Assembly (NCBI RefSeq): GCF_028372415.1
Contig: NC_092872.1
Span: 92,176,575-92,240,574, forward strand
Direction of reading: 5' to 3'
DNA from: Notamacropus eugenii
Taxonomy: Eukaryota; Chordata; Mammalia; Diprotodontia; Macropodidae
Length of the DNA: 64,000 nt
Part shown: positions 1 to 10,254 of the stretch, piece by piece
Position numbering within the stretch: position 1 is the first letter of the stretch
Layout: each line of letters opens with the position of its first letter
Notes under the pieces: model-generated
What the model saw: the letters and a program-made list of their open reading frames with translations, nothing else
Database searches by the model: none
What the model was told of the DNA's origin: nothing
Made by a program: the position numbers and the translations under genes

Positions 1-764
1 TAAGGAGAAAACCAATAGAACACTAATCATAGTGAGAATGATAACAGTTAAATAGAATAATAAGATACACATAACACCACAAAAAGTACAGAACAAAATT
101 ATATGTAATTCAACAACGAATTACACCTAACTCAATAACCACTTCTCTTGCAACATCATAATTTAGTCAACTTATAGGCTGCCTGGTTCTAATTCTGTTT
201 TTACTTATTTCCCTCACTGCATCTGTGTAGTCACATTAGCAGTATTTTTTAATTCTGTGCTTTGTTTCTTTACCGTTAGGACTGTTCAAGTGGGATTCTA
301 GGCAAGGATGGTATTACCTCTAGATAGTACCTAGCCTTCCTCCCCTCCCCTGACCCAGGCTCTCTCTCCCCCTCAGTGCTAGGCAAAGTTCTTGGGTTCC
401 TAAATGTAACTGGACACTACATCTTCACCAGGAGTCCTAGGCTGAAGGAGAAACAAGTGAGGCATCCACATTCTTGAACTGCTATTTCAGCGTAGTCGTT
501 TTCTTCGGAGCACCTTTTCATAGCTCTTTTGTATCGAGCGGATGGCTTGTTTTATTTCTTGGAAATCTCGCCATTTGCTCTACTTCCCTTCGCAATTTCT
601 ACTTCAGCTGAGTTTACCTCACATTTAAGTTTTTTCCATTTGGTTAGTGAATCTCTTTAATTTTTGTTTCACACCTCTCCAATATTCTCTGAATACCAAA
701 GCTTTTCAGTAAAATTCTGTTTTCTTGCTTCAGTTCTTGTTGGCAAACTCAGGCTTCGTACTAC
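1..764. other. No recognised gene; possible old LINE-derived stretch
   Basis: No gene or named repeat is recognised with confidence. On the minus strand about 745-475 reads as a stop-interrupted, charged, coiled-coil-like peptide (pieces such as RILERCETKIKEI and REVEQMARF), which could be a very old LINE ORF1 remnant. That reading rests on composition only. Confidence 0.3.
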
Positions 765-1078
765 AGGTATCTACGTACTATAGGATACTGCAGGTATCCC
801 CTCCACATAGCTGGGATTTGGAGCACAGCCTTACCCCATCCCTGCAATTTTTAGTCCTCTTTGAATGCCAAAGAAGTCTGAAGTAGTATGGTACTAAAAG
901 ATAAAATAAGTTGATATTATACAATACTATACCTATATCTTGTGCATTTCTGAGTTTCTAAACCCTTTCTGTCATCTGCTGCTTCCACAAAACTCCCCCA
1001 AATTCCCATTTAATTCTTATGACAACTGCTGTGTATCAAAACCATGATGGGTAAAGTTGTGATGTGGAAGAGATAACT
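765..1078. repeat. Unclassified interspersed repeat, copy A (possibly a Tigger-like DNA transposon remnant)
   Basis: This stretch aligns by eye with 32790-33088. Shared landmarks in the same order are 'tatccc(c/t)tcc', 'gcagcctt..', 'aagaagtctga', 'tgtcatctgctg', 'aaactcccccaaa', 'ttcccatttaattc' and 'gtgatgt'. Two dispersed copies with colinear landmarks indicate a transposed family. The 'ggtatcccctcc' style start resembles Tigger-group ends, but terminal inverted repeats were not established. Confidence 0.5.
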
Positions 1079-2475
1079 TCACATTTGTTTCTTCACTAAC
1101 CCAGTTTCTTGGATATCAGCTTCTTCCAAACCAAAAGATAGCTTTTTGAGGACAGCTGAAATAATATAGCCATCCAGTCCATATTCATAATAGAACACAT
1201 TTCTGTTTTTCTGGTTGTGTCTTCTTGGTGATCATCTCATATCAAAATGTTGTGATCTAACAGATCTTAATTCCTGATTTCCAAGTCTGGACAGACCTCT
1301 TTCCCTGGCGCCATCTTGGTTTCCCAAAGCTGATTTTTTGGATTGCAGCTTCTCTCCCAACCAACTCCACATTCTTCTTTTGGGCTTTGTCTGTTCAGAC
1401 CACAATAGTCACAAAAGATTCTTCTGGATGGTGATGAACCAACCACTCCACATATAGACAGGATGATTCTTAGATAGCCGTGACATATAGCTTTGCCGGT
1501 GGTGCTCTTACATCCTATGATAACACCTTTTGTTCCCTTGGTCTTTCATTTTCATAGAATGAACTGTTGTGTGATTCTCTAGGGTGCTGCGGGCCCCAAA
1601 TCTGCAGCTGAGCTCTCTGCTGATGGGGGCATCACGCTTTTCATTACACAAAAGACAGAGATCAGAAACCTAGTGGGTTCTGCAGGAGTTGCTGACTATT
1701 TTGTTATCTATGGGGGCACTGTGCACTCACTCTGACCTAACGGTATTCTCCTTTTCAAACCTTTTTGTGCTGACTTTCATTAGTCTTTGAAATATTGAAT
1801 TCACACAACCCTCATTCTCTAAGTATCCCTGTCTCTTAAAGAGACAGTGATTGTGGCTATAATAGCTTTTCAAATGAATATTAGAGAAGAGCCAAAATTT
1901 AGAGGGTTTACACTCTCCCCATCCTACATTGTCTAGAAAGTCCAGGGACTTGCTCTCCCTATACCTTATCATCCTGCAGTATAACCCCCTCCCCCACATC
2001 ATTATTGCCTCATCCTTGGTTTGAGGAAGGCAGCTGTTCGGGGTTAGAAGTTTGTGGCTGTACTGTAGAGGTACAGGTTGGACATCTAGGGACAGCTCCC
2101 CTGATACAACTGTACCCCACCAGACATAAAATAAAAACTGTACCTCACTGGAAAGATACCCCTGGCACAATGAAGGGGAAAGCCAAAGAGTGACCTGTTC
2201 TATTCTCTCTCCTGGCATTAGCCTCCCATCCCACCCCCCAGCACTGGGCTTGTCCCAGATACCAGAATCACTAGTCATGCCTCAGTTGATGTCCACTTGT
2301 TTGTTTCATGGGTTATAATGGCTGAATATGTCATCACTTAGGGGCCCAATTACTGGTGATGAATCACTGTATACAGTTGGGCTAATTCTTAGCTGATAGT
2401 CTGTCATTGGGACTTTCCATATTATTAAAACCCAGCAAGAGCATGTGCTCCATTAGCCTTTTGGAACCTCCATAC
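1079..2475. other. No recognised gene or repeat
   Basis: Open frames here, including a 183-codon minus-strand one at 1727-2278, show no recognisable domain, signal peptide or composition typical of a conserved exon. A 'gcgccatcttgg' string near 1310 resembles the antisense of an L1 5' end ('ccaagatggcgc'), but nothing around it supports an L1. Confidence 0.4.
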
Positions 2476-2483
2476 CACAACGA

Positions 2484-2556
2484 GGCTGGATTGGAACTTG
2501 GGTCTTTCAGACTCCAGGACCAGCATTCTACCCACTCTTCTACCTAGCTGCCTCTA
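2484..2556 (-). repeat. tRNA-derived SINE, head fragment
   Basis: Antisense copy of the tRNA-like head shared by the many SINEs here ('..ggacttgggtctttcagactccaggacc..ctacccactcttctacctagctgcc'). Only the head remains. Confidence 0.65.
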
Positions 2557-2789
2557 GTCTTCCCTCTGGTCCTTTCGCCTTTTGTTTTTTTTACCACGAA
2601 TGACTCTTGGTCACTCTTTCCTAGAGGCAAAGGAGCTCTGGCTGGCCCATTCTTGGGCGCCTTTTTGTAGAAGGAAGTCAAGAGGAGGAAGGAAGTAATA
2701 GGCACAGGTTGAGAAGAGAAGGAAGCAGGAATTAATTTTTACTAGAATATTCATGGTTCCATAAATTTGTCCTTCTATCACTTACCGCC
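2557..2789. other. Nothing recognised
   Basis: Purine-rich stretch without recognisable repeat or coding signal. Confidence 0.4.
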
Positions 2790-3062
2790 TTACCTTTGCC
2801 TAGGATGTATTCAGTTCTTATTTCTATCTCTGAGAATACTTCTATTCATCCAAAGCTCAACTGAGGCACCACCCAGTTCCCTTATTCCTTAGTATTTATT
2901 CTGTGTGTTTCATATCCTCTTAGAAAAAAATGTAAACTTTTTGAGCATAGGGACTATTCAAATTTGGGTTTTTTTTAACTTTTGGGGGGAGTCTGGAGCT
3001 GTGATTTAATACATGCAGGGAACTCAGGCATAAGACATGTGTTTGTTGAATTGAATTGATAT
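2790..3062 (+). repeat. L2 LINE 3' end
   Basis: Carries the L2 3' UTR landmarks 'aaactttttgagcataggga' and the terminal short repeats 'ttgttgaattgaattga'. The pieces are separated by a T-rich interruption near 2965-3000. Confidence 0.65.
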
Positions 3063-3144
3063 GTTCCAGGAAAACTGATAAGAGCCCTTAACCTTCCCAG
3101 CCATCCACAGTGGAAATCTTTCTTTTCTTGAGAAAATGCACCTC

Positions 3145-3335
3145 TCTTCCTTGTGAAGGGTGGAGGGCTCTGAGTGTGCAAGGACAAGTACAACAATAAA
3201 ATACCCCATGCCTGGAATGTTCTCCCTCCTCTGCTCTGACTACTGACCTCTCACACAGTGTCTGGAATTTGATTTGAACCCTGAACTTCCCAACTCCAAA
3301 TTCAGCCCTCTATCCATGGTTGTCCTGATTTTAGC
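3145..3335. repeat. L2 fragment followed by antisense MIR fragment
   Basis: 'tgcctggaatgttctccctcc' near 3210 is typical of the sense L2 3' region. From about 3258 the sequence 'tttgatttgaaccctgaact..ctatccatgg' is the antisense head of a MIR-type SINE. Confidence 0.5.
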
Positions 3336-3404
3336 AAGCAGCAGGACAAGCACAGGGAACAGCCTATCTTGTTCAGCGTCTCAATAGAGATGGAAGAATG
3401 CAGG

Positions 3405-3605
3405 ATGAAACTGGAAAACAGCTGGTATTCTAGTTTGGCTGGAACACTGAGTTCAGGAAGGAAAGTAATGTGAAACAAGGCTGGAAAGGATGGTGGATGC
3501 CAGAATGTGGAGGGCCTCAGATATCAAGCCAAAGAATTTGTATTTTATCCTATAAACACTAGGGAGCCACTGAAGGTTTTGGAGTAAGGTAGAAACATAG
3601 CAAAA
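3405..3605 (-). repeat. L2 LINE fragment, ORF2 C-terminal region
   Basis: 'ttttatcctataaacactagggagccactgaag' is the antisense of the L2-clade ORF2 C-terminus, where 'LxWLPxxxRIxxK' is encoded. The same segment occurs at 41841-42105. Confidence 0.6.
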
Positions 3606-4335
3606 AATAAAACTGAATGCATGCAAGGTGTATTCCCTTTTCCAAGCCAGTGTATAGTTGTTTTTATTTCTTGTTCTACCGTCCCATTCTTTCTAAAATG
3701 TCACAGAATTTTTTTGAAGCTAGAACCAAGGAAAGGGAAAGATTTAAATTAAATGCTCAGGGGTCCCAAGAGAAGGCTCAGACTACATAGCCTTACTGAA
3801 AGTTTACATGTTCCTGTGACCAGCATCAGCACTCATAATGCTGCTGGCTGATTTCACAAAGGAAAGGACTTTTCCAAGAGGGAGGGAGGAGGAATCTCTA
3901 GACTCTGGACAGCAGAGAGAAATGCAGACTTCTGATGGGGCCTCTCTCCCATAGATAGCCAAACCACTTCAAATCTCTTGATGAGGGCTTAGCTTTGGCT
4001 CTTGCCTGTATAGTCTAGGCCCCCTCTACTCATCCCAGGGGCCTCAGAAGAAAGGTTGCCCTCTTTTTGTGGGACCAGAGTCACTATGGAGACAGTTTTT
4101 TACAAGCCATAATACCCACAGACTGGGGCACCCAGGTCCAGAGTCTCCTAGCAGTCTCCCGTATTAATTGGAGGCAAGGGGAAGGATTAAGACCAGGTCA
4201 TCCCTGATTAGAAAGAGACAGAAGCAGAGAGACCATCCCCATTCCCAATTCTGACTGAGTCTCTAGGAAACTTTATTCACAAATTTTATTCTTTTGGGGG
4301 CCAATGGTGTAGTCCTTGGATGAACCAGAGGTCCT
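3606..4335. other. No recognised gene or repeat
   Basis: Ordinary mixed-composition DNA. No domain-bearing frame or repeat was recognised. Confidence 0.4.
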
Positions 4336-4690
4336 TTAGCTATCCCCACAAAGAACACCATAGTTAGAAGAGATCTTAGAAGTACTAGGGTCCAACCCCA
4401 GAAGCTGACCAGGAATCCTCTGTATACCATTTCCAATTACCTATAATCCTCTTGAAGATCTCCAGTGACAGGAAACTCACTATCTAACCAGGCAACTCAC
4501 TTTACTTTTGGATAACTGTGATTGTTAAGAAGGTATTTTTTATGGTTAGAAATCTGCCTCCTTCTAAGTTCTATTCATGCCCATTTGGCCTCCTGGGGAC
4601 CAAGAAAATAATCATTCATTTTTCTAGGGCTTTTGAAGCCTTCAGAATTACTCCTTCCCCTCTCAACAATCCTGTGAGGCAACAGGGAGG
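4336..4690 (-). repeat. CR1/L3-type LINE fragment
   Basis: Follows the antisense CR1/L3 3' region: 'tccaacccc', then 'gatctccagtgacaggaaac', 'actatctaaccaggcaactc', 'gataactgtgattgttaag' and 'aaatctgcctcct'. A second fragment of the same region lies at 54800-55345. Confidence 0.6.
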
Positions 4691-4819
4691 TGAAGGAAGC
4701 TAGGACAGAATATTGTACATTTCATCAGACATTATCTCCATATCTAATATGTTTTCCTTGTTTCCTTTATCATAAGGTTGGCTGCACAGTCTGAATAGAG
4801 GTAGAAAATGACTGTGAGG

Positions 4820-5056
4820 TATAAGGACAGCTAGTTCACACAGTGGAAAGAGTACTATGCCTGGAGTCAGGAAGATCTGAGTTCAATTCTGACCTTGGAC
4901 ACTTATATATGACCCTGGGCAAGTCACTTAACCCTGTTTGCCTCATTTTACTCATCTGTAAAATGAGCTGAGGAGGGAAATGGCAAACCACTTCATTATC
5001 TTTGCTGGCATGATTGAGCAGCGACATTAAGGACAAAAGACATCGATGAAACATCT
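4820..5056 (+). repeat. tRNA-derived marsupial SINE (RTE-tailed type)
   Basis: Complete order of parts: tRNA-like head ('ggacagctagttcacacagtgg'), 'gggcaagtcacttaaccctg', 'tgcctcattttactcatctg', 'gagggaaatggcaaaccact' and a decayed tail near 5035. Confidence 0.85.
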
Positions 5057-5225
5057 ATTTTGAAGGAGGCAGTATATAGGCATTATTATCCCCATTTCAT
5101 AGATGTAGAAGTTGAGACTGGGAGAGGCTGAGATGGCTGGCCCAGGGATAAATGTCTAGCAAGTACCAGAAGCTAGGATTGTTGATGCCAGGTCTTTCAG
5201 CTGTACCCTACTTTCTGTCTCATAC
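5057..5225 (-). repeat. MIR-type SINE
   Basis: Antisense MIR core: 'attattatccccatttcatag', 'gaagttgagactgggagagg', 'ggcccaggg', then a decayed head. Confidence 0.5.
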
Positions 5226-5911
5226 AACAACCCTTCATATTCTCTTTTCCACAAGAATAGCCCCTCAGTTACAGTCCCTCCTACATCCTTTCTTCTATAG
5301 GCTTGCCATCCTCTATTCCAGCCTCAGTTTGAATCATGAAACACTTTTGAGCCTCTCAACCAGCTTACTCATTTGGGCAGACCTGAACACAAGACCACAA
5401 GAAGTAGTCTGACTAGTGCAAAAGGATGCAACGGCTACTACCTTTCTTTTAAAATCTGGGTACCTTGTTTTAACCATTGTGGCCTAGGACTGCACATGCA
5501 ATCATTACTTTCTTCCATTTGGAAGTTAAATTTGTCTTTGATGCCCCTCTCTCCCCTCCTGGGTAGCAGGACCAGCTACAAGGTGCCCAATTCCTTTTAT
5601 TCTCTAGCCTCATAGCATTTGCCTTTGAAGTGCCTTCCCCTACCCCTTCCCAGTAGTCTAGATTATTTTTCCCTTTCCCTTATCAAAATGTAAAGGTTTT
5701 TATTCCTTCCAGGGTCTGTTAAGTAATTGATTATTTTGATAAATTAATTCATGCTGAAATGTTAATTGCTTATTTTATTTCTACCTGGAGTGTTAACACT
5801 TAAAGACTATTTCTGAGTAACAATGTTTTGGCCCAAAGGAATTCATTTTTAAAAGGAGACTAATGATCATGTTTATACTCTATTTATTTAAGTTGATAGT
5901 TTGGAGTAAAG
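5226..5911. other. No recognised gene; possible L2 debris
   Basis: Pyrimidine-rich sense strand with short phrases such as 'agtgccttcccctaccccttc' near 5625 that recall L2, but not enough for a call. Confidence 0.3.
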
Positions 5912-6038
5912 TAGATAGAGGACTAGATTTAGAATTAAAAGAGCAGGGTTAGATGCTCTGTTCTGTGACCTTGTGCAAACGATTAACCTCTCTGGACCTA
6001 AGCTTCTTTAACTGTAAAATTTCAGGGTTAGATTAGAT
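5912..6038 (+). repeat. MIR-type SINE, 5' part (bottom layer of a nest)
   Basis: Sense MIR: 'gaccttgtgcaaacgattaacc', 'taactgtaaaatttcagggttagatt'. The usual continuation ('..actagatgatctctaagg') is missing here and reappears at about 9820-9885 after 3.8 kb of inserted elements. Confidence 0.65.
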
Positions 6039-6256
6039 TGTTGTTGAGTTATCTGCCTCTTCGTGATCCCATTTGGGGTTTTCTTGGCAAAGATGCTGGA
6101 GTGGTGTGCTATTTCCTTTTCCAGCTCATTTTGTGGATGAGGCAAACAGGGTTAAGTGACTTGCCCAGGGTCACACAGTTAGTAAGTGTCTGAGGCTGGA
6201 TTTGAGTTCAAATCTTCCAGATTCCAGTCCCAGGGTTGTATCCCCTGAACCACACA
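6039..6256 (-). repeat. tRNA-derived marsupial SINE (RTE-tailed type)
   Basis: Antisense SINE with 'cttcgtgatcccatttgggg', 'ttttcttggcaaagatgctgg', 'aggcaaacagggttaagtga', 'gcccagggtcacacagttag' and a decayed head. It sits inside the MIR that begins at 5912. Confidence 0.85.
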
Positions 6257-6497
6257 GAGTTCCTACTATGGGCCAGGCACTGTACCAGATACTTTACAAA
6301 TATTGTCTCATCTGATCCTTACAACAACCCTGGGAAGTAGGTGCTATTACTTTCCTATAATGATGCCCATTTTATAGTTTAAGAAATTGAGGCAAACAGA
6401 GGTTCAGTGACTAGCCCAGGGTCACACAGCTAGTTAGTATCTGAGGCTAGATTTGAACTCTGATTCTCCCGACTCCAAGGTCACCTTGCTGCCCCCT
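6257..6497 (-). repeat. MIR-type SINE
   Basis: Near-complete antisense MIR: 'tactatgggccaggcactgt', 'tctcatctgatccttacaac', 'attgaggcaaacagaggttc', 'gcccagggtcacacagctag', 'ttgctgccccctag'. Confidence 0.8.
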
Positions 6498-6521
6498 AGA
6501 CTAGATCAGGGGTTCTTAATG

Positions 6522-6522
<1 letters not shown>

Positions 6523-6561
<39 letters not shown>

Positions 6562-6592
6562 TGTGTGTATGTGTGTGTGCATGTGTATGTGA
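6523..6592. repeat. (TG)n microsatellite
   Basis: TG dinucleotide run with a few interruptions, lying just inside the left end of the MITE. Confidence 0.95.
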
Positions 6593-6699
6593 CCTTTTTG
6601 TCAATACCTATTCTCCTGACTCCTCATAATAATGTTTTTAAATGCACAAAATAAAACATATAAAATCACAAACGATGTCAATTATATTGACATCCAGTA

Positions 6700-6962
6700 A
6701 TCAGCTGGTCATGGTGGCAAATGCCTGTAATCCCTGTTATCAGAGAAACTGAGCTTGGTGAATCACTTAAGCTCAGGAGTTCTGAACTCCAACAGGGCGA
6801 AAACCAATCAGAACTTCGCAGTAGGTCCTGTACCAATATTGTGAGCCCTTGAGGTATAGAGGTGTGAGATAGCAGAACACCAGGCTGCCTAGGGAGGGCA
6901 AATTGGTCCAGGTTAGTTTCTGCACTTCTAGCCTGGGAAAGAGAGGGAGAGCCAGGCTCAAG
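6700..6962 (+). ncRNA. 7SL RNA (RN7SL) retrosequence with internal deletion
   Basis: Matches 7SL RNA, the signal recognition particle RNA, over its length. The start resembles the Alu domain ('tggtcatggtggcaaatgcctgtaatccc', 'cacttaagctcaggagttctg'). A 7SL S-domain part follows that primate Alu SINEs lack ('accaatattgtgagccc', 'caccaggctgcctagggag', 'attggtccaggt'), and it ends with 'gcacttctagcctggg'. The segment between 'ccaggt' and 'gcactt' is deleted relative to 7SL. An A-rich end joins the flank. It lies within the MITE and is followed at once by the HAL1. This is a decayed RNA-gene copy, not a working SRP RNA gene. Confidence 0.8.
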
Positions 6963-6978
6963 AAAACCCATAGTTATT
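6963..6978. repeat. Target-site duplication of HAL1 copy 1 (left)
   Basis: aaaacccatagttatt, repeated exactly at 9758-9773. Confidence 0.9.
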
Positions 6979-9757
6979 TTTTTAAATTTTTTAAAATTTA
7001 TTTATTTAACTTTTAACATTCATTTTCACAAAATTTTGGGTTCCAAATTTTCTCCCCATTTGTCCCCTCCCCCCACCCCAAAACACCGAGCATTCTAATT
7101 GCCCCTATCACCAATCTGCCCTCTCTTCTATCATCCCTCCCTTCCCTTGTCCCTATCTTCTCTTTTGTCCTGTAGGGCCAGATAACTTTCTTTACCCCAT
7201 TACCAGTATTTCTTGTTCCCTAGTAGCAAGAACAGTACTCAACAGTTGTTCCTAAAACTTTGACTTCCAGCTTCTCTTCATCCCTCCCTCCCCACCTATT
7301 CCCTTTGGGAAGGCAAGCAATTCAATATAGGCCATATCTATGTAGCTTTGCAAATGACTTCCATAATAATCATGTTGTGTAAGACTAACTATATTTCCTT
7401 CCATCCTATCCTGCCCCCCATTGCTTCTATTCTCTCTTTGGATCCTGTCCTTCCCCAAGAGTGCTGACTTCAAATTGCTCCCTCCTCCCATTGCCCTCCC
7501 TTCCATCATCCCCCCCACCCTGCTTATCCCCTTCAGCCCCACTTTCCTGTATTGTAAGATAGGTTTTCATACCAAAATGAGCATGCATTTTATTCCTTCC
7601 TTTAGTGGAATGTGATGAGAGTAAACTTCATGTTTTTTTCTCACCTCCCCTCTTTATCCCTCCACTAATAAGTCTTTTGCTTGCCTCTTTTATGAAAGAT
7701 AATTTGCCCCATTCCATTTCTCCCTTTCTCCTCGCAATATATTTCTCTCTCACCACTTAATTTCATTTTTTTAAAGATATGATCCCATCCTATTCAATTC
7801 ACTCTGTGCTCTCTGTCTCTGTGTGTGTGCGTGCGTGTGTGTGTGTGTGTGTATTACCCACCAACTACCCAGATATTGAAAAGTTTCAAGAGTTACAAAT
7901 ATTGTCTTTCTATGAGGAATGTAAACAGTTCAACTTTAGTAAGTTCCTTATGACTTCTCTTTGCTGTTTACCTTTTCATGGTTCTCTTGATTCTTGTGTT
8001 TGAAAGTCAAATTTTCTTTTCAGTTCTGGTCTTTTCATCAAGAATGCTTGAAAGTCCTCTATTTCATTGAATGACCACTTTTTCCCCTGAAGTATTATAC
8101 TCAGTTTTGCTGGGTAGGTGATTCTTGGTTTTTGTCCTAGTTCCTTTGACTTCTGGAATATCCTATTCCATGCCCTTCGATCCCTTAATGTAGAGGCTGC
8201 TAGATCTTGTGTTATCCTGATTATATTTCCACTATACTTGAATTGTTTCTTTCTAGCTGCTTGCAATATTTTCTCCTTGACCTGGGAACTCTGGAATTTG
8301 ACCACAATGTTCCTAGGAGTTTCTCTTTTTGGATCTCTTTCAGGCGGTGATTGGTGGATTCCTTGAATACTTATTTTGCCCTCTGGTTCTAGAATCTCAG
8401 GGCAGTTTTCCTTGATAATTTCATGAAAGATGATGTCTAGGCTCTTTTTTCTGATCATGGCTTTCAGGTAGTCCCATAATTTTTAAATTGTCTCTCCTGG
8501 ATCTATTTTCCAGGTCAGTTGTTTTTCCTATGAGATATTTCACATTATCTTCCATTTTTTCATTCTTTTGGTTTTGTTTTGTGATTTCTTGGTTTCTCAT
8601 AAAGTCATTAGCCTCCATCTGTTCCATTCTAATTTTGAAAGAACTATTTTCTTCAGTGAGCTTTTGAACCTCCTTTTCCATTTGGCTAATTCTGCTTTTG
8701 AAAGCATTCTTCTCCTCATTGGCTTTTTGGACCTCTTTTGCCAATTGAGTTAGCCTATTTTTCAAGGTGTCATTTTCTTCAGCATTTTTTTGGGTCTCCT
8801 TTAGCAAGGTGTTGACCTGCTTTTCATGCTTTTCTTGCATCTCTCATTTTTCTTCCCAGTTTTTCCTCCACCTCTCTAACTTGATTTTCAAAATCCTTTT
8901 TGAGCTCTTCCATGGCCTGAGCCCATGGAATATTTATTTTGGATGTGTGGGATACAGAAGCTTTGACTTCTGTGTCTTTCCCTGATGGTAAGCATTGTTC
9001 TTCCTCATCAGAAAGGAAGGGAGGAGATATCTGTTCACCAAGAAAGTAAGCTTCTATGGTCTTATTTTTTTTCCCTTTTCTGGGCATTTTCCCAGCCAGA
9101 GACTTGACTTCTGAGTATCCTCTCCATACCCACCTTGCCTCCCGATCTGCCCAGCCAGCACTTGGGGTCTGAGATTCAAATGCTGCTTCCCAGCCTCAGG
9201 GCTTTAGGCAGGGGCGGGGCTGCTATTCAGTGTGAGATTAAGTTCAGGTGCTCAGGTGGGAGCAGGGCCACCACAAGGGGTTTAGTTCCCTCAGGGGGTT
9301 TATGCAGAGACCTTCAATAATGGATCAGAGCTCCTGCCTTCTTTGGGCCCCCCTGTCCACTGCTGCCTCCACTGCTGCCTCCTGAGGGGGCCTGAGCCAT
9401 GGAGACACCCCACTCCCCTCTCCAGGAGCTGAAAAGATCCTCTCACAACCCCTGCCACCTGTGGGTGGAGGGACCTGCTCAGCTGCTGGAGATTCCATCC
9501 CTGAAGCCTGCTCAGATCCTCTCCTCTTGGTGACGTGTGGCCAAGGCAGGTCTGGGCTCTGCTCCGGGTCCGGTGCACGACGGACCTTTTGTGTTGGTTT
9601 TTCAGGGCTCTCTGGAACAGAAATCTCCTCCACTCTGTTCTTCTGTGTCTTATGCTGCTCCAGAATTTGTTGGGAGTTCTTCTTTATAGGTATTTTACGG
9701 GCTGTGGGTTCAGAGCTAGCATATGTGTGTCTTTCTGCTCTGCCATCTTGGCTCCTC
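6979..9757 (-). mobile_element. HAL1-like (half-L1) LINE, full length, copy 1
   Basis: Complete 2.78-kb element read on the minus strand. It starts at 9757 with an L1-type 5' end ('gaggagccaagatggcagag'), followed by about 670 bp of GC-rich 5' UTR, one ORF1 region, a purine-rich 3' UTR and an A-rich tail at 6979-7020. There is no endonuclease or reverse transcriptase ORF2: ORF1 runs straight into the 3' UTR. Perfect 16-bp target-site duplications and the intact 5' end show it moved as a unit and is not a deletion product at this locus. HAL1 elements are known to depend on L1 enzymes in trans. A TG run near 7820-7853 sits in the 3' UTR. Confidence 0.85.
7976..9087 (-). pseudogene. HAL1 ORF1 (L1 ORF1p-like RNA-binding protein), broken
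   Basis: Starts with MPRKGKKNKT at 9087, then a lysine/glutamate-rich coiled coil with heptad-like repeats (LAKEVQKANEEK, ISQMEKEVQKL), then the RRM start NRSRRDNLKIMGLPES and the C-terminal domain (RDPKRETPRNIVVKF, TLRDRRAWNRIFQKSKELG, KPRITYPAKLSIILQ). This is the domain order of L1 ORF1p, which forms trimers and coats LINE RNA. The reading frame changes twice: near 8835, and near 8445 just after GLPES. The second change is also present in copy 2. Confidence 0.8.
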
Positions 9758-9773
9758 AAAACCCATAGTTATT
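9758..9773. repeat. Target-site duplication of HAL1 copy 1 (right)
   Basis: Exact 16-bp match to 6963-6978. Confidence 0.9.
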
Positions 9774-9819
9774 AAAAATAATTTTTTAACATTCATAAGT
9801 CCTAAGTTAAGAACCTCTA

Positions 9820-10018
9820 GACTAGACATTCTCTAAGATGCATTCCAGTTCCATGTTCTATTTTCTGATTTTTGTCCTTACAACATAAATTAGAGATTAG
9901 CTCCTTCTAATGGATGAAGACAATGAGGTTCAAAGAACTTTGTACAAGGTCATAAAGCCAATTAAGAGTTGAAATCAACTCCAACCAGATCATCTGGCTC
10001 TGTCCTTGTTACTCTTCA
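9820..10018. repeat. MIR tail (sense) followed by antisense MIR fragment
   Basis: 'actagacattctctaagatgc..ccagttcc' is the 3' continuation of the MIR interrupted at 6038. From about 9890 an antisense MIR-like piece follows ('gatgaagacaatgaggttcaaag', 'aaggtcataaagccaattaag'). Confidence 0.55.
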
Positions 10019-10254
10019 CTTGTTTTTCAGTTATGTCCAACTCTTCGTGACTCCATTTGGGGTTTTCTTGGCAGAGACACTGGAGTGGTTTGCCATTTCC
10101 ATCTCTGGCTCATTTTACAGATGAGGAAACTGAGGCAAACAGGGTTAAGTGACTTGCCTAAGGTCACACAGCTAATAAGTGTCTGAGGCAGTGAAGAAGA
10201 GTCTTCCTGATTCCAGGCCTGGCACTCTATCCACTGCACCACCTACCTGCCCCT
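10019..10254 (-). repeat. tRNA-derived marsupial SINE (RTE-tailed type)
   Basis: Full-length antisense copy from the tail 'tatgtccaactcttcgtgact' to the head 'ctatccactgcaccacctac'. Confidence 0.9.

Larger units (their letters stand above)
6507..9819. mobile_element. hAT-like nonautonomous DNA transposon (MITE), split by nested insertions
   Basis: Its ends are imperfect terminal inverted repeats: 'caggggttcttaa' at the left and 'agttaagaacctcta' at the right. They are flanked by an 8-bp near-duplicate, gactagat at 6499-6506 and gactagac at 9820-9827, as expected of hAT elements. Element sequence is 6507-6699 and 9774-9819; the rest is later insertions. Other copies at 26274, 33468, 40244 and 53684 show the uninterrupted order. 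No transposase is encoded. Confidence 0.7.

Noticed and set aside
1727-2278. 183-codon minus-strand frame
   Set aside because: No recognisable domain and irregular composition; probably chance.
9325-9768. Overlapping open frames on both strands near the HAL1 5' end
   Set aside because: They lie in the GC-rich 5' UTR of HAL1 copy 1; openness reflects composition.
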